Shown here piece by piece: positions 27,144-35,724 of a stretch of 64,000 nt of DNA. This DNA is from Pseudomonas sp. TNT3. GTDB lineage: Bacteria; Pseudomonadota; Gammaproteobacteria; Pseudomonadales; Pseudomonadaceae. The notes under the pieces are model-generated. The model was not told the DNA's origin, did no database searches, and was given only the letters and a program-made list of their open reading frames with translations. The stretch is from the NCBI RefSeq assembly GCF_010095445.2, contig NZ_WFGV02000012.1, positions 1-64,000 of the forward strand, read 5' to 3'. The translations under genes were made by a program, and so were the position numbers. Each line of letters begins with the position of its first letter. Positions within the stretch are counted from its first letter, which is position 1.

Positions 27144-27157
27144 GCACACCTCCCGAT

Positions 27158-28117
27158 TCAGGCCACAGCGGCCGCGTTGAGGGTCGGACGGAAGTCGAAA
27201 TCGATCTCCTCGGTAATGCCCAGGTCCTGCGCAAGACGCAGCAGACCGCTGTAGTCGCGCATGATCGTGGCGTTCTTGTTGCTCTCGCGAGTGTCGGCGA
27301 TGATCTGACTGGCGGCCTCGACCCCGAGCTGCGTCAGAATCGCCTCCCACATCGAGTAGTCCTGGGCGACAAAGGCACTCAGCGCTACCGACAACGTACG
27401 TGCGAAAAATAACCGCTGCGGTGGCTGCATATTCGTGTACATGACCTTGGCCACTTCGGCGAGCACCTTGCTGTGGGCATATTCATCGCGGTTATGCAGT
27501 TCGGCCACGCGACGGTTTTGCGGCTGGATACTGTGATCGTCCGCCAGCAGATCCAGGTAGGCGTTGACGCTGATTTCGGCCACGACCGCAAAGGTGATGG
27601 CCGCCAGATCCCGCTGCCACTGCTCGGGCAATTCTTCACGCAATGCGACTAGACGCAGGTAGGTCACTGACGGCGGCAAGTCCAGGTCATGGTCCAGCGC
27701 CCTGTCCAGCCGGGTGCGCTCGATGGCACGCAGGTGCATCAGCGTGTGGTAATGCTCGTCGATCAATGTCTGCTGCATCGCCTCGCGAAAATGCCAGTCG
27801 TCCTTGCCCAGATACTGATTGGCGATGACGCTAAGCGCCGGGTTCACCACATGTTCTTCAGCGGTGACCGTGCGCAGGTTGTAGCCGATCCAGCCCCAGG
27901 TCACGACGTTGCTCTTGAGCTCCTCGCTCAGGGCCTGGAATGCCGGGTGGTGGAAAAACGGCACCATGGACTCCGGATAATCCGGACGCGCCGGATCGAA
28001 CGGCTCGCTGACCAGCGTCTTGTCCGGCGCACACACCGTGGCCCGTTTGGTCCACGCCTGATTGAGCCGCACGATCAGTTGATGATCGACCTTGGCGATC
28101 TCGATGGCTGTTTGCAT
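27158..28117 (-). CDS. AurF-like diiron N-oxygenase
   Basis: 319 residues. The seven iron ligands of AurF (p-aminobenzoate N-oxygenase) can be matched: E87 or E88, E121 and H124 in EHYH, E181 in VVAEIS, then H208, E212 and H215 in ELHNRDEYAHS. Spacing from E121 to E181 (60), to H208 (27 more) and on to E212 (+4) and H215 (+7) equals that of AurF. Such enzymes turn an amine into a hydroxylamine, nitroso or nitro group. It begins 67 bases after the dioxygenase and ends 14 bases before the MBL gene, so it is within the operon. Confidence 0.85.
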   Translation of the reverse strand: MQTAIEIAKVDHQLIVRLNQAWTKRATVCAPDKTLVSEPFDPARPDYPESMVPFFHHPAFQALSEELKSNVVTWGWIGYNLRTVTAEEHVVNPALSVIANQYLGKDDWHFREAMQQTLIDEHYHTLMHLRAIERTRLDRALDHDLDLPPSVTYLRLVALREELPEQWQRDLAAITFAVVAEISVNAYLDLLADDHSIQPQNRRVAELHNRDEYAHSKVLAEVAKVMYTNMQPPQRLFFARTLSVALSAFVAQDYSMWEAILTQLGVEAASQIIADTRESNKNATIMRDYSGLLRLAQDLGITEEIDFDFRPTLNAAAVA

Positions 28118-28184
28118 AACGCGATACCTGTAGGACGCGCACCCTGTTGGGGGTACGCCGATGGAGTGATGGGCGACGGAAAAA

Positions 28185-28943
28185 TCAGGCCAGCCAATAG
28201 CGGGTCAGGTTGCGCGCCGGGTCAGTGTAACGACTGCGGGCGTGGATCATTCGCCAGTTGTCCCAAATCAGCAGGCAACCGTCGGGAATCAACACCGGCG
28301 TGTTGTGCTCCACGAAATAGGCTTCACCCAGTACGGCAAACCTGGCCAACGGTGTCGTGCTGTTTGTGACCAGTGATTGCTGCAGATGCTCCTTGGAGGG
28401 ATTCACATCGCCGTAGTGAAACTGGTTGTAGCTGAAGCGGAAAATGTCCCCTTCTTCTGTCGGCGTCAGGATGTATTCCTTGACCCGGCGTTGTGCCGGT
28501 TCACCGGGTTTGGCGGTGGCAACGAACTCCACCGGCGTGTCATCGATCCACTCACGCAGCTCGGGGTCCGTGTGTTCGAGAAATGCCAGAAACTCGATGC
28601 CGTCCACCAGACCGGTATGCCCACCGCCACACGTTGCCTGTTGATGACAATGCAACGCCAGGTAACGTGGCGGTGGTCCGTACACCGGCGCTTCGGTGTG
28701 CGGGCCAATGCCGTTCATGCTCTGGGAATACGGCAGGTCTTCGTAACCGGGTTTGCGGGTGATCGCAAACGCCGTCTGCCCGTTGAATTGCGGAATGATC
28801 GGACCGAATTCCTGCAAGGTGCCAACAACATCATCGGCGAACTCGTCCGGGGCCAGCACGGTCCAGCCGCGGGCTGACAATTCCTCGTGGCGGTGCCCCA
28901 ACGAAACGTAAGGTTTAGACGCAACAATCCCTTGATCTGACAT
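28185..28943 (-). CDS. TauD/TfdA-type Fe(II)/2-oxoglutarate dioxygenase (CAS-like)
   Basis: 252 residues. The iron triad is H82-x-E84 (GPHTEAP) and H234 (RMIHARSRY), with R248 positioned to bind 2-oxoglutarate. The HxE rather than HxD pattern is the clavaminate-synthase/AsnO style, which often hydroxylates or desaturates free amino acids. It lies 21 bases after the aminotransferase. Substrate unknown; an amino acid or dipeptide intermediate is the likely target. Confidence 0.87.
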   Translation of the reverse strand: MSDQGIVASKPYVSLGHRHEELSARGWTVLAPDEFADDVVGTLQEFGPIIPQFNGQTAFAITRKPGYEDLPYSQSMNGIGPHTEAPVYGPPPRYLALHCHQQATCGGGHTGLVDGIEFLAFLEHTDPELREWIDDTPVEFVATAKPGEPAQRRVKEYILTPTEEGDIFRFSYNQFHYGDVNPSKEHLQQSLVTNSTTPLARFAVLGEAYFVEHNTPVLIPDGCLLIWDNWRMIHARSRYTDPARNLTRYWLA

Positions 28944-28964
28944 GGTGAGATTCCCGGCTGTTTA

Positions 28965-29837
28965 TCAGGTGTTGACGGTTGAGGTGTATGCGGCAATCAA
29001 TTCGCTGCACGCGCGGCCCGGTCGGTACCGATGCTCATCGATGCTTTGCACCGGTGTGATTTCGGCCGCCGTACCCGTGAGAAAACATTCATCGAAGTCG
29101 CCAAGCTCCGTAGGAAGAATGACCCGCTCGAGCACCTGGTAATCCAGCGCCCTGGCCAGTTCGATCACGGTCTGGCGAGTGATGCCATTGAGGAAGCAAT
29201 CCGCCAACGGCGTGTGCAGGGTCCGGTCTTTGACGAAGAACACATTGGCGCTGGTGGCTTCGGCCACGTGACCACGCCAGTCGAGCATCAGCGCGTCGTG
29301 GTAGCCACTGTTTTCCGCGTCGTGTTTGCTCAGCGTCGCGATCTGATAATGCCCCGATGCCTTGGCTTCAAAAGGGCTACAGTCAGGTGGCGGTCGGCGC
29401 CACTCGGCGGTCTTCAAACGGATGCCCGCCATGCGCGCCGCCGGGTCGAAATAGCTCGGCCACTGCCAACAGGCGATCGCCACATGAACGCTGTTGAAGC
29501 GCGCCGAGGTGGAAATCATTTCGCTGCCGCGCCAGGCCACGGGTCGCAGATATCCGTCGACGATCCCGTTGCGGCGCAGCAATTCATGACTGGCCGCTTC
29601 CAGCGCTGCAAGCTCATACGGAATCACGAAATCCATCAGCGCCGCCGAGCGGTACAACCGTTCGCTGTGTTCGCGCAGTTTGAAAATCCTGCCGTTGTAG
29701 ACACGCTCGCCCTCGTACACGGTGCTCGCATAATGCAGACCGTGGGAGAGCACATGCAGACGCGCCTGGGACCATTCGACAAACTCGCCGTCGAGCCAGA
29801 TAAATCCTTCTCGCTGATCAAACCCACCACTGCTCAT
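28965..29837 (-). CDS. Class IV (branched-chain type) aminotransferase
   Basis: 290 residues from ATG 29837 with an AAGGAGA site. PLP fold type IV features: FIWLDGEFVEWSQARLHVLSHGLHYASTVYEGERVY, LRPVAWRG, catalytic lysine region EAKASGHYQIA and FLTGTAAEITPV. It resembles IlvE more than ADC lyase or D-amino acid transaminase. In this cluster it could make or remove the alpha-amino group of a biosynthetic intermediate rather than serve leucine/valine metabolism. Confidence 0.85.
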   Translation of the reverse strand: MSSGGFDQREGFIWLDGEFVEWSQARLHVLSHGLHYASTVYEGERVYNGRIFKLREHSERLYRSAALMDFVIPYELAALEAASHELLRRNGIVDGYLRPVAWRGSEMISTSARFNSVHVAIACWQWPSYFDPAARMAGIRLKTAEWRRPPPDCSPFEAKASGHYQIATLSKHDAENSGYHDALMLDWRGHVAEATSANVFFVKDRTLHTPLADCFLNGITRQTVIELARALDYQVLERVILPTELGDFDECFLTGTAAEITPVQSIDEHRYRPGRACSELIAAYTSTVNT

Positions 29838-29861
29838 AACCCTGTCTCCTTGAGAATCGCC

Positions 29862-31202
29862 CTACGCCGTTTCCAGCAGGACCTGTATCAATTCCGGCGC
29901 TGCCACGGGCTCGGTCTGAAAGAAAAACAAGCGCTCGCCAAACGCGGGGCGCAAGTCATCGAACCAGGTCACATGGGGATCGAACCGCGCATAAAAGACG
30001 CGCAATACCCATTGCGGATCGCGGGCCTGCAGAAACTGCAGGACGAAAACTTTTTCCCCGGCGACGGTCTCGATGCCGTTGATCAGAACCTTGCCGTAGA
30101 AGGTACTCATGGACGGCCCGCGGACCGTGCGCGCCAGCCCGGAGACCGTGCGATACGCCGCCTGAAAAATCTCGAACGCCCGAGCCAATGGCATGGCGAA
30201 GTAATGACTGGGGCCGGTATCACGCTCGACGAACAGGTAATAAGGCACCGCCCCCAGCCGCACGCCTTCAGTCCAGAGCTCGGCCCAATCGGCGGGGTTC
30301 TCGTTGATGTGGCGAATCACCGGTGCCTGCATGCGCAAGGTGGCACCGGTGGAGCGAATACGCTCGATGGCCTGGCGGGCGATGTCCTGGCGGATCTCGA
30401 CCGGGTGGTTGTAGTGCCCCATCACCGACAGGTTTTTCCCCGCCGCGACAATGCGTTTGAACAGTTCCAGCAGTTCCGGCGCGTCCTTGTCGCTGACAAA
30501 GCGCTGCGGCCAGTACGCCACCGACTTGGTACCGATGCGGATACTCTTCAGGTGCGGCAGATGCAGCAGCGGCTCGATGTAGCCGGCCAGCGAGCGGGTG
30601 TTCATGATCATTGGATCACCGCCAGTGATCAGCACATCGGTGACCTCGGTGTGCACCCGCAAATAGCTCACCAGTTCCTGGGACTCACGGGCGTTGAACT
30701 TCAGCTCTTCTTCGCCGATGAACTGCGCCCAGCGGAAACAGAAGGTGCAATAGGCGTGACACGTCTGACCGGCGCCGGGAAAAAACAGTACGGTCTCGCG
30801 GTACTTGTGCTGAATGCCCGGTAGGACTTTTCCGTCCAGCGTCACGCCGTTGTGCGTCAACTGCCCGGCCGGGTGCGGGTTCATGCGCAACCAGATCGCT
30901 TCGATTCGACGCTTGATGGCGACGCTGTCATCCAGTTCGATGAGGTGCTTGAGCGAGGCGTACTCGTCCGGCAGCAGCATGTCCTTGTGGGGAAAGGTCA
31001 TGCGGAAAATCGGATCGTCCGGGATGTTGTCCCAATCGATCAGCGTCCCCAGTACGTATTCGTTAGTGCGAAACGGCATGACCCGCGCGACTACGTTCAT
31101 GGCTTCTTGCAGCGCTGGCGTGAGCCTGTGCCAGTACGCCGTGTCGCGAATGGTGCGTGAGTTATAGGGTTTGTATCTTGGCGATTCCGACATTCCCTGC
31201 AT
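29862..31202 (-). CDS. KamA-like radical SAM enzyme (lysine 2,3-aminomutase family)
   Basis: 446 residues from ATG 31202 (GGAG seven bases upstream). The radical-SAM cluster cysteines are C148, C152 and C155 in CHAYCTFC; the ITGGDPM motif and the surrounding barrel match KamA/YodO/EpmB proteins. True lysine 2,3-aminomutases have a PLP lysine in a glycine-rich GGGGK-type loop; here the matching region reads RGPSMSTFYGKVLING, so the loop is altered and the PLP lysine is uncertain. It may be an aminomutase for another amino acid or perform a different radical reaction. It lies between the GST and aminotransferase genes. Confidence 0.85.
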   Translation of the reverse strand: MQGMSESPRYKPYNSRTIRDTAYWHRLTPALQEAMNVVARVMPFRTNEYVLGTLIDWDNIPDDPIFRMTFPHKDMLLPDEYASLKHLIELDDSVAIKRRIEAIWLRMNPHPAGQLTHNGVTLDGKVLPGIQHKYRETVLFFPGAGQTCHAYCTFCFRWAQFIGEEELKFNARESQELVSYLRVHTEVTDVLITGGDPMIMNTRSLAGYIEPLLHLPHLKSIRIGTKSVAYWPQRFVSDKDAPELLELFKRIVAAGKNLSVMGHYNHPVEIRQDIARQAIERIRSTGATLRMQAPVIRHINENPADWAELWTEGVRLGAVPYYLFVERDTGPSHYFAMPLARAFEIFQAAYRTVSGLARTVRGPSMSTFYGKVLINGIETVAGEKVFVLQFLQARDPQWVLRVFYARFDPHVTWFDDLRPAFGERLFFFQTEPVAAPELIQVLLETA

Positions 31203-31232
31203 GGCAGCGCTCCCGATGTCTTCCTGGCGGTG

Positions 31233-31877
31233 TTAGTGGACTGAGGGCGCCGTGCGCTCAATGTCCATCCATGCCCGAACGCTGTCGCGGTCCCACTGGC
31301 GCCGGACATAGGCGGCGAGTCTCGCGGGAACGTGATCGCCATTGGCGAGCAGACGGTTGAGCATGATTGCCAGGTCGGTATCAGCGATGCTCCAGTCACC
31401 AAACAGATGATCGGCGCCGCCCTTGAGCAACCGGTCAGCCACAAAGAACAGCCGGTCGACGGCCGCCAACGCGTCGTCGCTCAAGGGCGTGTCTTTTTTG
31501 CCGAAGTAAATGAGATCGGCCGGACGCTCCTTGCGAATGACCAACAGATCGCTGCGCAGCCAGGCTTGAAGCTGGCGGGCCCGCGCGCGTTGCCGGGTAT
31601 CCTGGGGGAACAGCTTTCGCGGCTGCGGGGCGATCTCGTCGAGGTATTCGGCGATGGCTGAAGACTCCGACAGGGCGAAACCTTGGTGAACCATCGTGGG
31701 TATTTTGCAGGTTAACGACAGATCACGATAACCCGGTTGATAGTTCTCCCGGGCTTTAAGATCGAGTGTCACGAGTTCAAATGAAAGTTGCTTTTCTTTT
31801 AACGCCACAAACGTGGACATCGCAAAAGCGCTGACAAAATCCGCACCGACATACAACTTTATTTTTGCACTTTCCAT
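31233..31877 (-). CDS. Glutathione S-transferase, YfcF-like
   Basis: 214 residues with an N-terminal thioredoxin-like domain (KIPTMVHQGFALSESSAIAEYL) and a helical C-terminal domain (RARQLQAWLRSDLLVIRKERPADLIYFG, then DWSIADTDLAIMLNRLLANGD), closely like E. coli YfcF. It binds glutathione and may conjugate or reduce an electrophilic intermediate or give self-protection. It is the first gene of the downstream half-operon, after a terminator and its own presumed promoter. Confidence 0.85.
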   Translation of the reverse strand: MESAKIKLYVGADFVSAFAMSTFVALKEKQLSFELVTLDLKARENYQPGYRDLSLTCKIPTMVHQGFALSESSAIAEYLDEIAPQPRKLFPQDTRQRARARQLQAWLRSDLLVIRKERPADLIYFGKKDTPLSDDALAAVDRLFFVADRLLKGGADHLFGDWSIADTDLAIMLNRLLANGDHVPARLAAYVRRQWDRDSVRAWMDIERTAPSVH

Positions 31878-31954
31878 AGAGCACTTCCCCTGCTTAACGA
31901 AACTAAATCCGTTGCCATGGAAGTGATCCTAGTTAGTTGATCTGATGCTGAACA

Positions 31955-31994
31955 GATACAGAAATTATCTGATTCTATCGATACAGAAAGTTCG
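31955..31994 (-). promoter_or_regulatory. Direct repeats and shared motif upstream of the GST gene
   Basis: GATACAGAAA occurs at 31955-31964 and 31980-31989, 25 bases apart. Between and beside them lie GATTCTAT (31971-31978) and AAGTTCG (31988-31994). The last two motifs also occur in the exporter/MocR intergenic dyad, which suggests one regulator for both promoters. Confidence 0.45.
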
Positions 31995-32001
31995 CAGGCA
32001 C

Positions 32002-32036
32002 AAAAAAAGGGAGTTCGGCAAATGCTGACTCCCTTC
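32002..32036 (-). terminator. Terminator after the cupin gene
   Basis: On the minus strand, AAGGGAGT, a loop of about 13 bases, and ACTCCC are followed by seven T residues. It lies just past the cupin stop and separates the exporter-to-cupin transcript from the GST-led transcript. Confidence 0.8.
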
Positions 32037-32050
32037 AGTGAAACGGTGCT

Positions 32051-32536
32051 TCAGGATCGGCTGGTGATCAGCCCGTGACTGTCCGCAAAATTCGACAATA
32101 GCGCCATCTGCGGCATGTTGCTCAGGTTCAGCATCGCCAACGCTTCATCGGTACTCGTGTTGATGAAGCCGTGCCGGGTCCAGGCCGGCACCAGCAACAC
32201 ATCACCTGCGCTGACGTCCACTTCGTCGGCATCGCCCAACGTCAGCGCGCCGCGGCCGGATTGAATGATGAACAGGTGCCACCAGGAATGAGCGTGACCG
32301 TTAAGCACAGCGCCGGGTTTTAGCCATTGCATGGCCATCGCCACGCCGGGCATCACCTCGCATCCGTTGAGGCTGTTGTCGTGGGCCAGCGCCACGATGT
32401 CGACCTCGCTGGCCTCCAGGGTCTGACGCATGTCTGTCAGCTCGGCTTCCCTCCATACCCGCGGGCCGACCGATTGATGGTGCAAACTTTCACGAAAATC
32501 CTTATATGAAAAAAACGCGCCTTTAACGTTATTCAT
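32051..32536 (-). CDS. Cupin-domain protein
   Basis: 161 residues from ATG 32536. The single cupin barrel shows motif 1 GHAHSWWHLFIIQSGRGALTLG and motif 2 DVLLVPAWTRHGFIN, with histidines able to bind one metal ion. Small cupins act as isomerases, dioxygenases or sensors. In the bacilysin pathway a cupin isomerase sits beside an ATP-grasp ligase, as here, but the similarity is only of layout. Last gene before a terminator. Confidence 0.8.
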   Translation of the reverse strand: MNNVKGAFFSYKDFRESLHHQSVGPRVWREAELTDMRQTLEASEVDIVALAHDNSLNGCEVMPGVAMAMQWLKPGAVLNGHAHSWWHLFIIQSGRGALTLGDADEVDVSAGDVLLVPAWTRHGFINTSTDEALAMLNLSNMPQMALLSNFADSHGLITSRS

Positions 32537-32619
32537 CACCACGTTCCAACTTAGGCTGCCCACTGAGTAACAGCACCTTAGGTTACCCACTCCACCCTGT
32601 AAAGCCGAGCAACTAACAC

Positions 32620-33114
32620 TTATAAAGACGTTGGTCTCAGCGCAGCGATCAAATCAACTTCTACCGCCGCATTTTTCGGTAGTTGATAAACGCCGACGGT
32701 CGTACGGGTATGTTTTCCCGCATCCCCCAATACGTGAGTGAAGACATCCGACGCACCGTTTGCAACTTCACTGAGGTCGACAAAATCTGCTGTGGACTTC
32801 ACATAAACGGTGACGCGAACCAGCGACTTGATCTTGTCCAGCGAACCGATGGCGTCCACGATCAATGCCAGCGCGCGCATGGCGCTGATGCTGGCAGCGG
32901 CCTGAGCATCACTGAGGCTGAGTTCCAGCCCGACACGGCCGGGGTACTGGATCGCGCCGTTCATGCGAGGCACCAGACCGCTGATGTACAGCTCGTCGTG
33001 ATGACGAATCAGCGGGGCGTAATGGCCGCCGGCGGTGTTCTCGCCATAGATGTCATAGCCAAGCTCCTTGGCCAGGTCGATGAAACGCTCATCACAGGTC
33101 TTGTGCTCAATCAT
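32620..33114 (-). CDS. RidA/YjgF-family protein
   Basis: 164 residues from ATG 33114 with an AGAGGG site. Typical RidA features: YISGLVP near the start of the barrel, VRVTVYVKSTADF, and the C-terminal RTTVGVYQLPKNAAVEVDLIAAL block. RidA proteins hydrolyse reactive enamines and imines made by PLP enzymes. Its place between an ATP-grasp ligase and a cupin suggests it clears imines in this pathway rather than general metabolism. Confidence 0.85.
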   Translation of the reverse strand: MIEHKTCDERFIDLAKELGYDIYGENTAGGHYAPLIRHHDELYISGLVPRMNGAIQYPGRVGLELSLSDAQAAASISAMRALALIVDAIGSLDKIKSLVRVTVYVKSTADFVDLSEVANGASDVFTHVLGDAGKHTRTTVGVYQLPKNAAVEVDLIAALRPTSL

Positions 33115-33151
33115 TACCAAACCCTCTAAATCAATAAGACAACAACGTGAA

Positions 33152-34432
33152 TCAGCCGACGGCCCTGACTGGCGACGCCAGGCAGTTGACCCCGACTCGG
33201 GACTCGATGGCTTCGGCCAGGCGCAGCAAGTCATTGCTGAGTTGGTCGTAGTGCTCGCTGAACAACACGATGTGGCCAATGAACGCGGTGTTGTCCTTCA
33301 CCTGGGCCATGACCGTGTCGCCGACACGCTTTTCGTAGGCGGCCTCGACCAACTCGATGTTCAGTTCCCGGGCCAGGGATTCGATGTCCGGCAGGTCTCG
33401 CAAAAGGCCAGCGGCGGGCGCTCTGAGGAGGCGAATGCCGCAATAGCCGCGTGCAACCGGGTCCTGCTGAGCGGTCTTGCCCTCCACCGCCCACCTGACC
33501 CAGTGTTCCCATGGGTTGAAGTCGACAAAGGCCAGACGTGCCAGGTCCCAGATGTGCATGCCGCCGGGTCGCATGTTGGTTTCCACCGCCGAAGTCAGCC
33601 CGTCGCTGCGCAGGAAAATCTCGTTGTGATAAGCGCCGTTATCCGGTGAAACCAACCCGGACATGTGCCGACCGGCAGCGCCCAGTCGCGCCTGTACACC
33701 CTGCGTCAAAGGCGCGGGCACCACTTGCTGGATTTCTGCGCGAAAGGCGCCTTCGGTAGTGGTTTTTTCGGTCACCCAGGTGCTGCCGGCGACGTAATCC
33801 CAGCTGTATTCGCGAGCGTCACGGACCAGTTCTTCAAGGACGATGCCACCTTCCCGGTATGGCTTGAGCGCCTGCCATGCCTCGTCGCATTCGGACGGAT
33901 GATGAATGACCCGGCAACCCCGGCTCGCGCCTTCACAGGCCGGTTTGATGAAGGCTTTGCCCCCCAGCTCGACGACCCGTTGACGCAGTTCGCCAAGGCT
34001 TTCGACCCGCGTGGAGAACACCGGACGGTAGTCGTCAGGCGCCGTCTCGCAAGCGGCTTCGAGCTTGCGGAATATCTGTTTGTCCAGGCCGGCCCGGGCC
34101 TCGCCCGGCGTGATGCCGGGCAGGCCGTAATAGGTTGCCAGCGCCGCACCGAGCAACACGCCTCGATCGGAAAACGGCAACACGCCAATCAGCTTCCAGC
34201 GGTCGACATCCAGGCACCCGGCCACCAGTTCCAGTGACTCGGCAACGTCCTGCGGCGCCAGCGAAGCGCTGCAGACGTGGTCCGCGACCTGGTCATCCTC
34301 GGGTGCAATTCGCTCAACCACCAGGATGAGCCGGGCGTTGTAGAGCGTCTTGCAGAGATCGCGCAACTTCTGGATATCCTGTACCCGATTGCCGTTGTAA
34401 CCGACCACTACTACGCATGACGTCGTCTTCAT
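33152..34432 (-). CDS. ATP-grasp ligase, probable amino acid or dipeptide ligase
   Basis: 426 residues. An N-terminal Rossmann-like region is followed by an ATP-grasp core: KQIFRKLEAAC, AFIKPACEGASRGCRVI (phosphate-binding loop), GGIVLEELV and SAVETNMRPGG (metal site), with a C-terminal domain. The style is that of L-amino acid ligases and related carboxylate-amine ligases in natural product clusters. It starts 42 bases after the exporter gene, so both are co-transcribed. It probably joins two amino acids in the product. Confidence 0.82.
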   Translation of the reverse strand: MKTTSCVVVVGYNGNRVQDIQKLRDLCKTLYNARLILVVERIAPEDDQVADHVCSASLAPQDVAESLELVAGCLDVDRWKLIGVLPFSDRGVLLGAALATYYGLPGITPGEARAGLDKQIFRKLEAACETAPDDYRPVFSTRVESLGELRQRVVELGGKAFIKPACEGASRGCRVIHHPSECDEAWQALKPYREGGIVLEELVRDAREYSWDYVAGSTWVTEKTTTEGAFRAEIQQVVPAPLTQGVQARLGAAGRHMSGLVSPDNGAYHNEIFLRSDGLTSAVETNMRPGGMHIWDLARLAFVDFNPWEHWVRWAVEGKTAQQDPVARGYCGIRLLRAPAAGLLRDLPDIESLARELNIELVEAAYEKRVGDTVMAQVKDNTAFIGHIVLFSEHYDQLSNDLLRLAEAIESRVGVNCLASPVRAVG

Positions 34433-34474
34433 GAAACCTCCGACCTGTGATGCAAAAAACGCTACCGCGATGAC

Positions 34475-35575
34475 TCAGTCGTGCAGTGATGCGTTGGATT
34501 TACGGTTGAACCAGTACCAGGCGAGAATCCCGCCCGCACCAATGGCTGCCAGCACCAGGGCGTTATAGGGGGCGGGCACGACACGCATGATCAGCACCGT
34601 CAGCCCCGCGCCGACGCCCAGGGACACTTCCTTGACGAACATGTTGTTCTGCTTGACCGAGAAGTAATCGAGGTAGCTGAACGCGCACTCGGCGACCGAC
34701 AGCAGGGCCACCCAGATCAGTGCACCGATCAGTGTTTCGACATGGAATGCGCCCGGAGACGAGAGCACGGCAAAACCGCCAATGATGATCCCGATCACCG
34801 CGACCACTTTGAAACGCCCGGTGCGTTCTATGAGTTTCATTACCGGCATCTGTGCGAACACCACCACGGCGCTGTTGAGGATCAGCATCAGGCCGTACCA
34901 GGCCGGCAGCTCACCGGTCTTCAGCAGGATGGCCTGGGGCAGGATCGAGAACACGCCGAACAACTTGATCCCCATGATCAGGCCGGCGATGACCCACGGC
35001 AGTTTGTTGCGCCAGCCACTGCCCGCCTGGCTGGCCGCGCGGGCAGTAGCGGGTTGCGTGGTGAAGGTCGCGCCCATGGCGATGGGCAGGCACAGCAGCA
35101 CGAAAGCGGCAGCGCCGAGGAAAAACATCGTCGGGGTCAGTAGCGGTGACAGCAGGATCAGCCCGGCGACCAGGCTGCCCATGTTCATGGCGACCCGGTT
35201 GTAGGCGGCGCCCTCCTTGGTTTGCGCCGCTTCGCTCTTGATCAGGTAACCGGCGATGGCGATGCCGTAGGCGAACAGTGCCGCCGCAAACATCACCATG
35301 CCCTGGTTGCGGGTGACCGCCAGCAACACCAGTCCAAGGCCGGCGCACAGCAGCGTGACACTCAGGGAGCGACGTCCCAGCACCAGCAAAGTCAGGGGCA
35401 GAAGAAGCAACAAGGCTCGATAGCCGAGGGCGAGAATGCTGTTGGTGGCCGTGTCGAGCCAGACGTTGGCCTTGCCCAACACCGCAAACAGCGACACCGC
35501 CGTGATGATGCGTATCGTGAACAGGCGAATATTAATCACCGGTTTGGCCACGGCGGCCGTTGTTTGAACACTCAT
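34475..35575 (-). CDS. MFS-type transporter, probable exporter
   Basis: 366 residues from ATG 35575 with an AGAGG site. Ten to eleven hydrophobic helices are visible, fewer than the usual twelve, with the central loop around residue 180. It is the first gene of the minus-strand operon and divergent from the MocR regulator. Its position suggests export of the cluster product and thus part of self-protection. Confidence 0.82.
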   Translation of the reverse strand: MSVQTTAAVAKPVINIRLFTIRIITAVSLFAVLGKANVWLDTATNSILALGYRALLLLLPLTLLVLGRRSLSVTLLCAGLGLVLLAVTRNQGMVMFAAALFAYGIAIAGYLIKSEAAQTKEGAAYNRVAMNMGSLVAGLILLSPLLTPTMFFLGAAAFVLLCLPIAMGATFTTQPATARAASQAGSGWRNKLPWVIAGLIMGIKLFGVFSILPQAILLKTGELPAWYGLMLILNSAVVVFAQMPVMKLIERTGRFKVVAVIGIIIGGFAVLSSPGAFHVETLIGALIWVALLSVAECAFSYLDYFSVKQNNMFVKEVSLGVGAGLTVLIMRVVPAPYNALVLAAIGAGGILAWYWFNRKSNASLHD

Positions 35576-35660
35576 GCAGCACCTCTGATACCAAGCATTT
35601 GCGGGGCCATAAGGCACCCACCATCAAAAACGTCACTAAAGCGATAGTAGGGAGAGAGGG

Positions 35661-35702
35661 TTGTTTGCAGCAGAGCAAGTTCGTATAGAATCGAACGAAC
35701 TT
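35661..35702 (+). promoter_or_regulatory. Promoter of the MocR gene with overlapping dyad operator
   Basis: TTGTTT (35661-35666), a 17-base spacer and TATAGA (35684-35689) make a good sigma-70 promoter, 36 bases before ATG 35725. AAGTTCG (35677-35683) and CGAACTT (35696-35702) form a perfect 7-base dyad across the -10 region. Autoregulation by the MocR protein, and control of the divergent exporter operon, is a natural reading. Confidence 0.6.
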
Positions 35703-35724
35703 TACTGCCGGAGAGACCAGTAAA

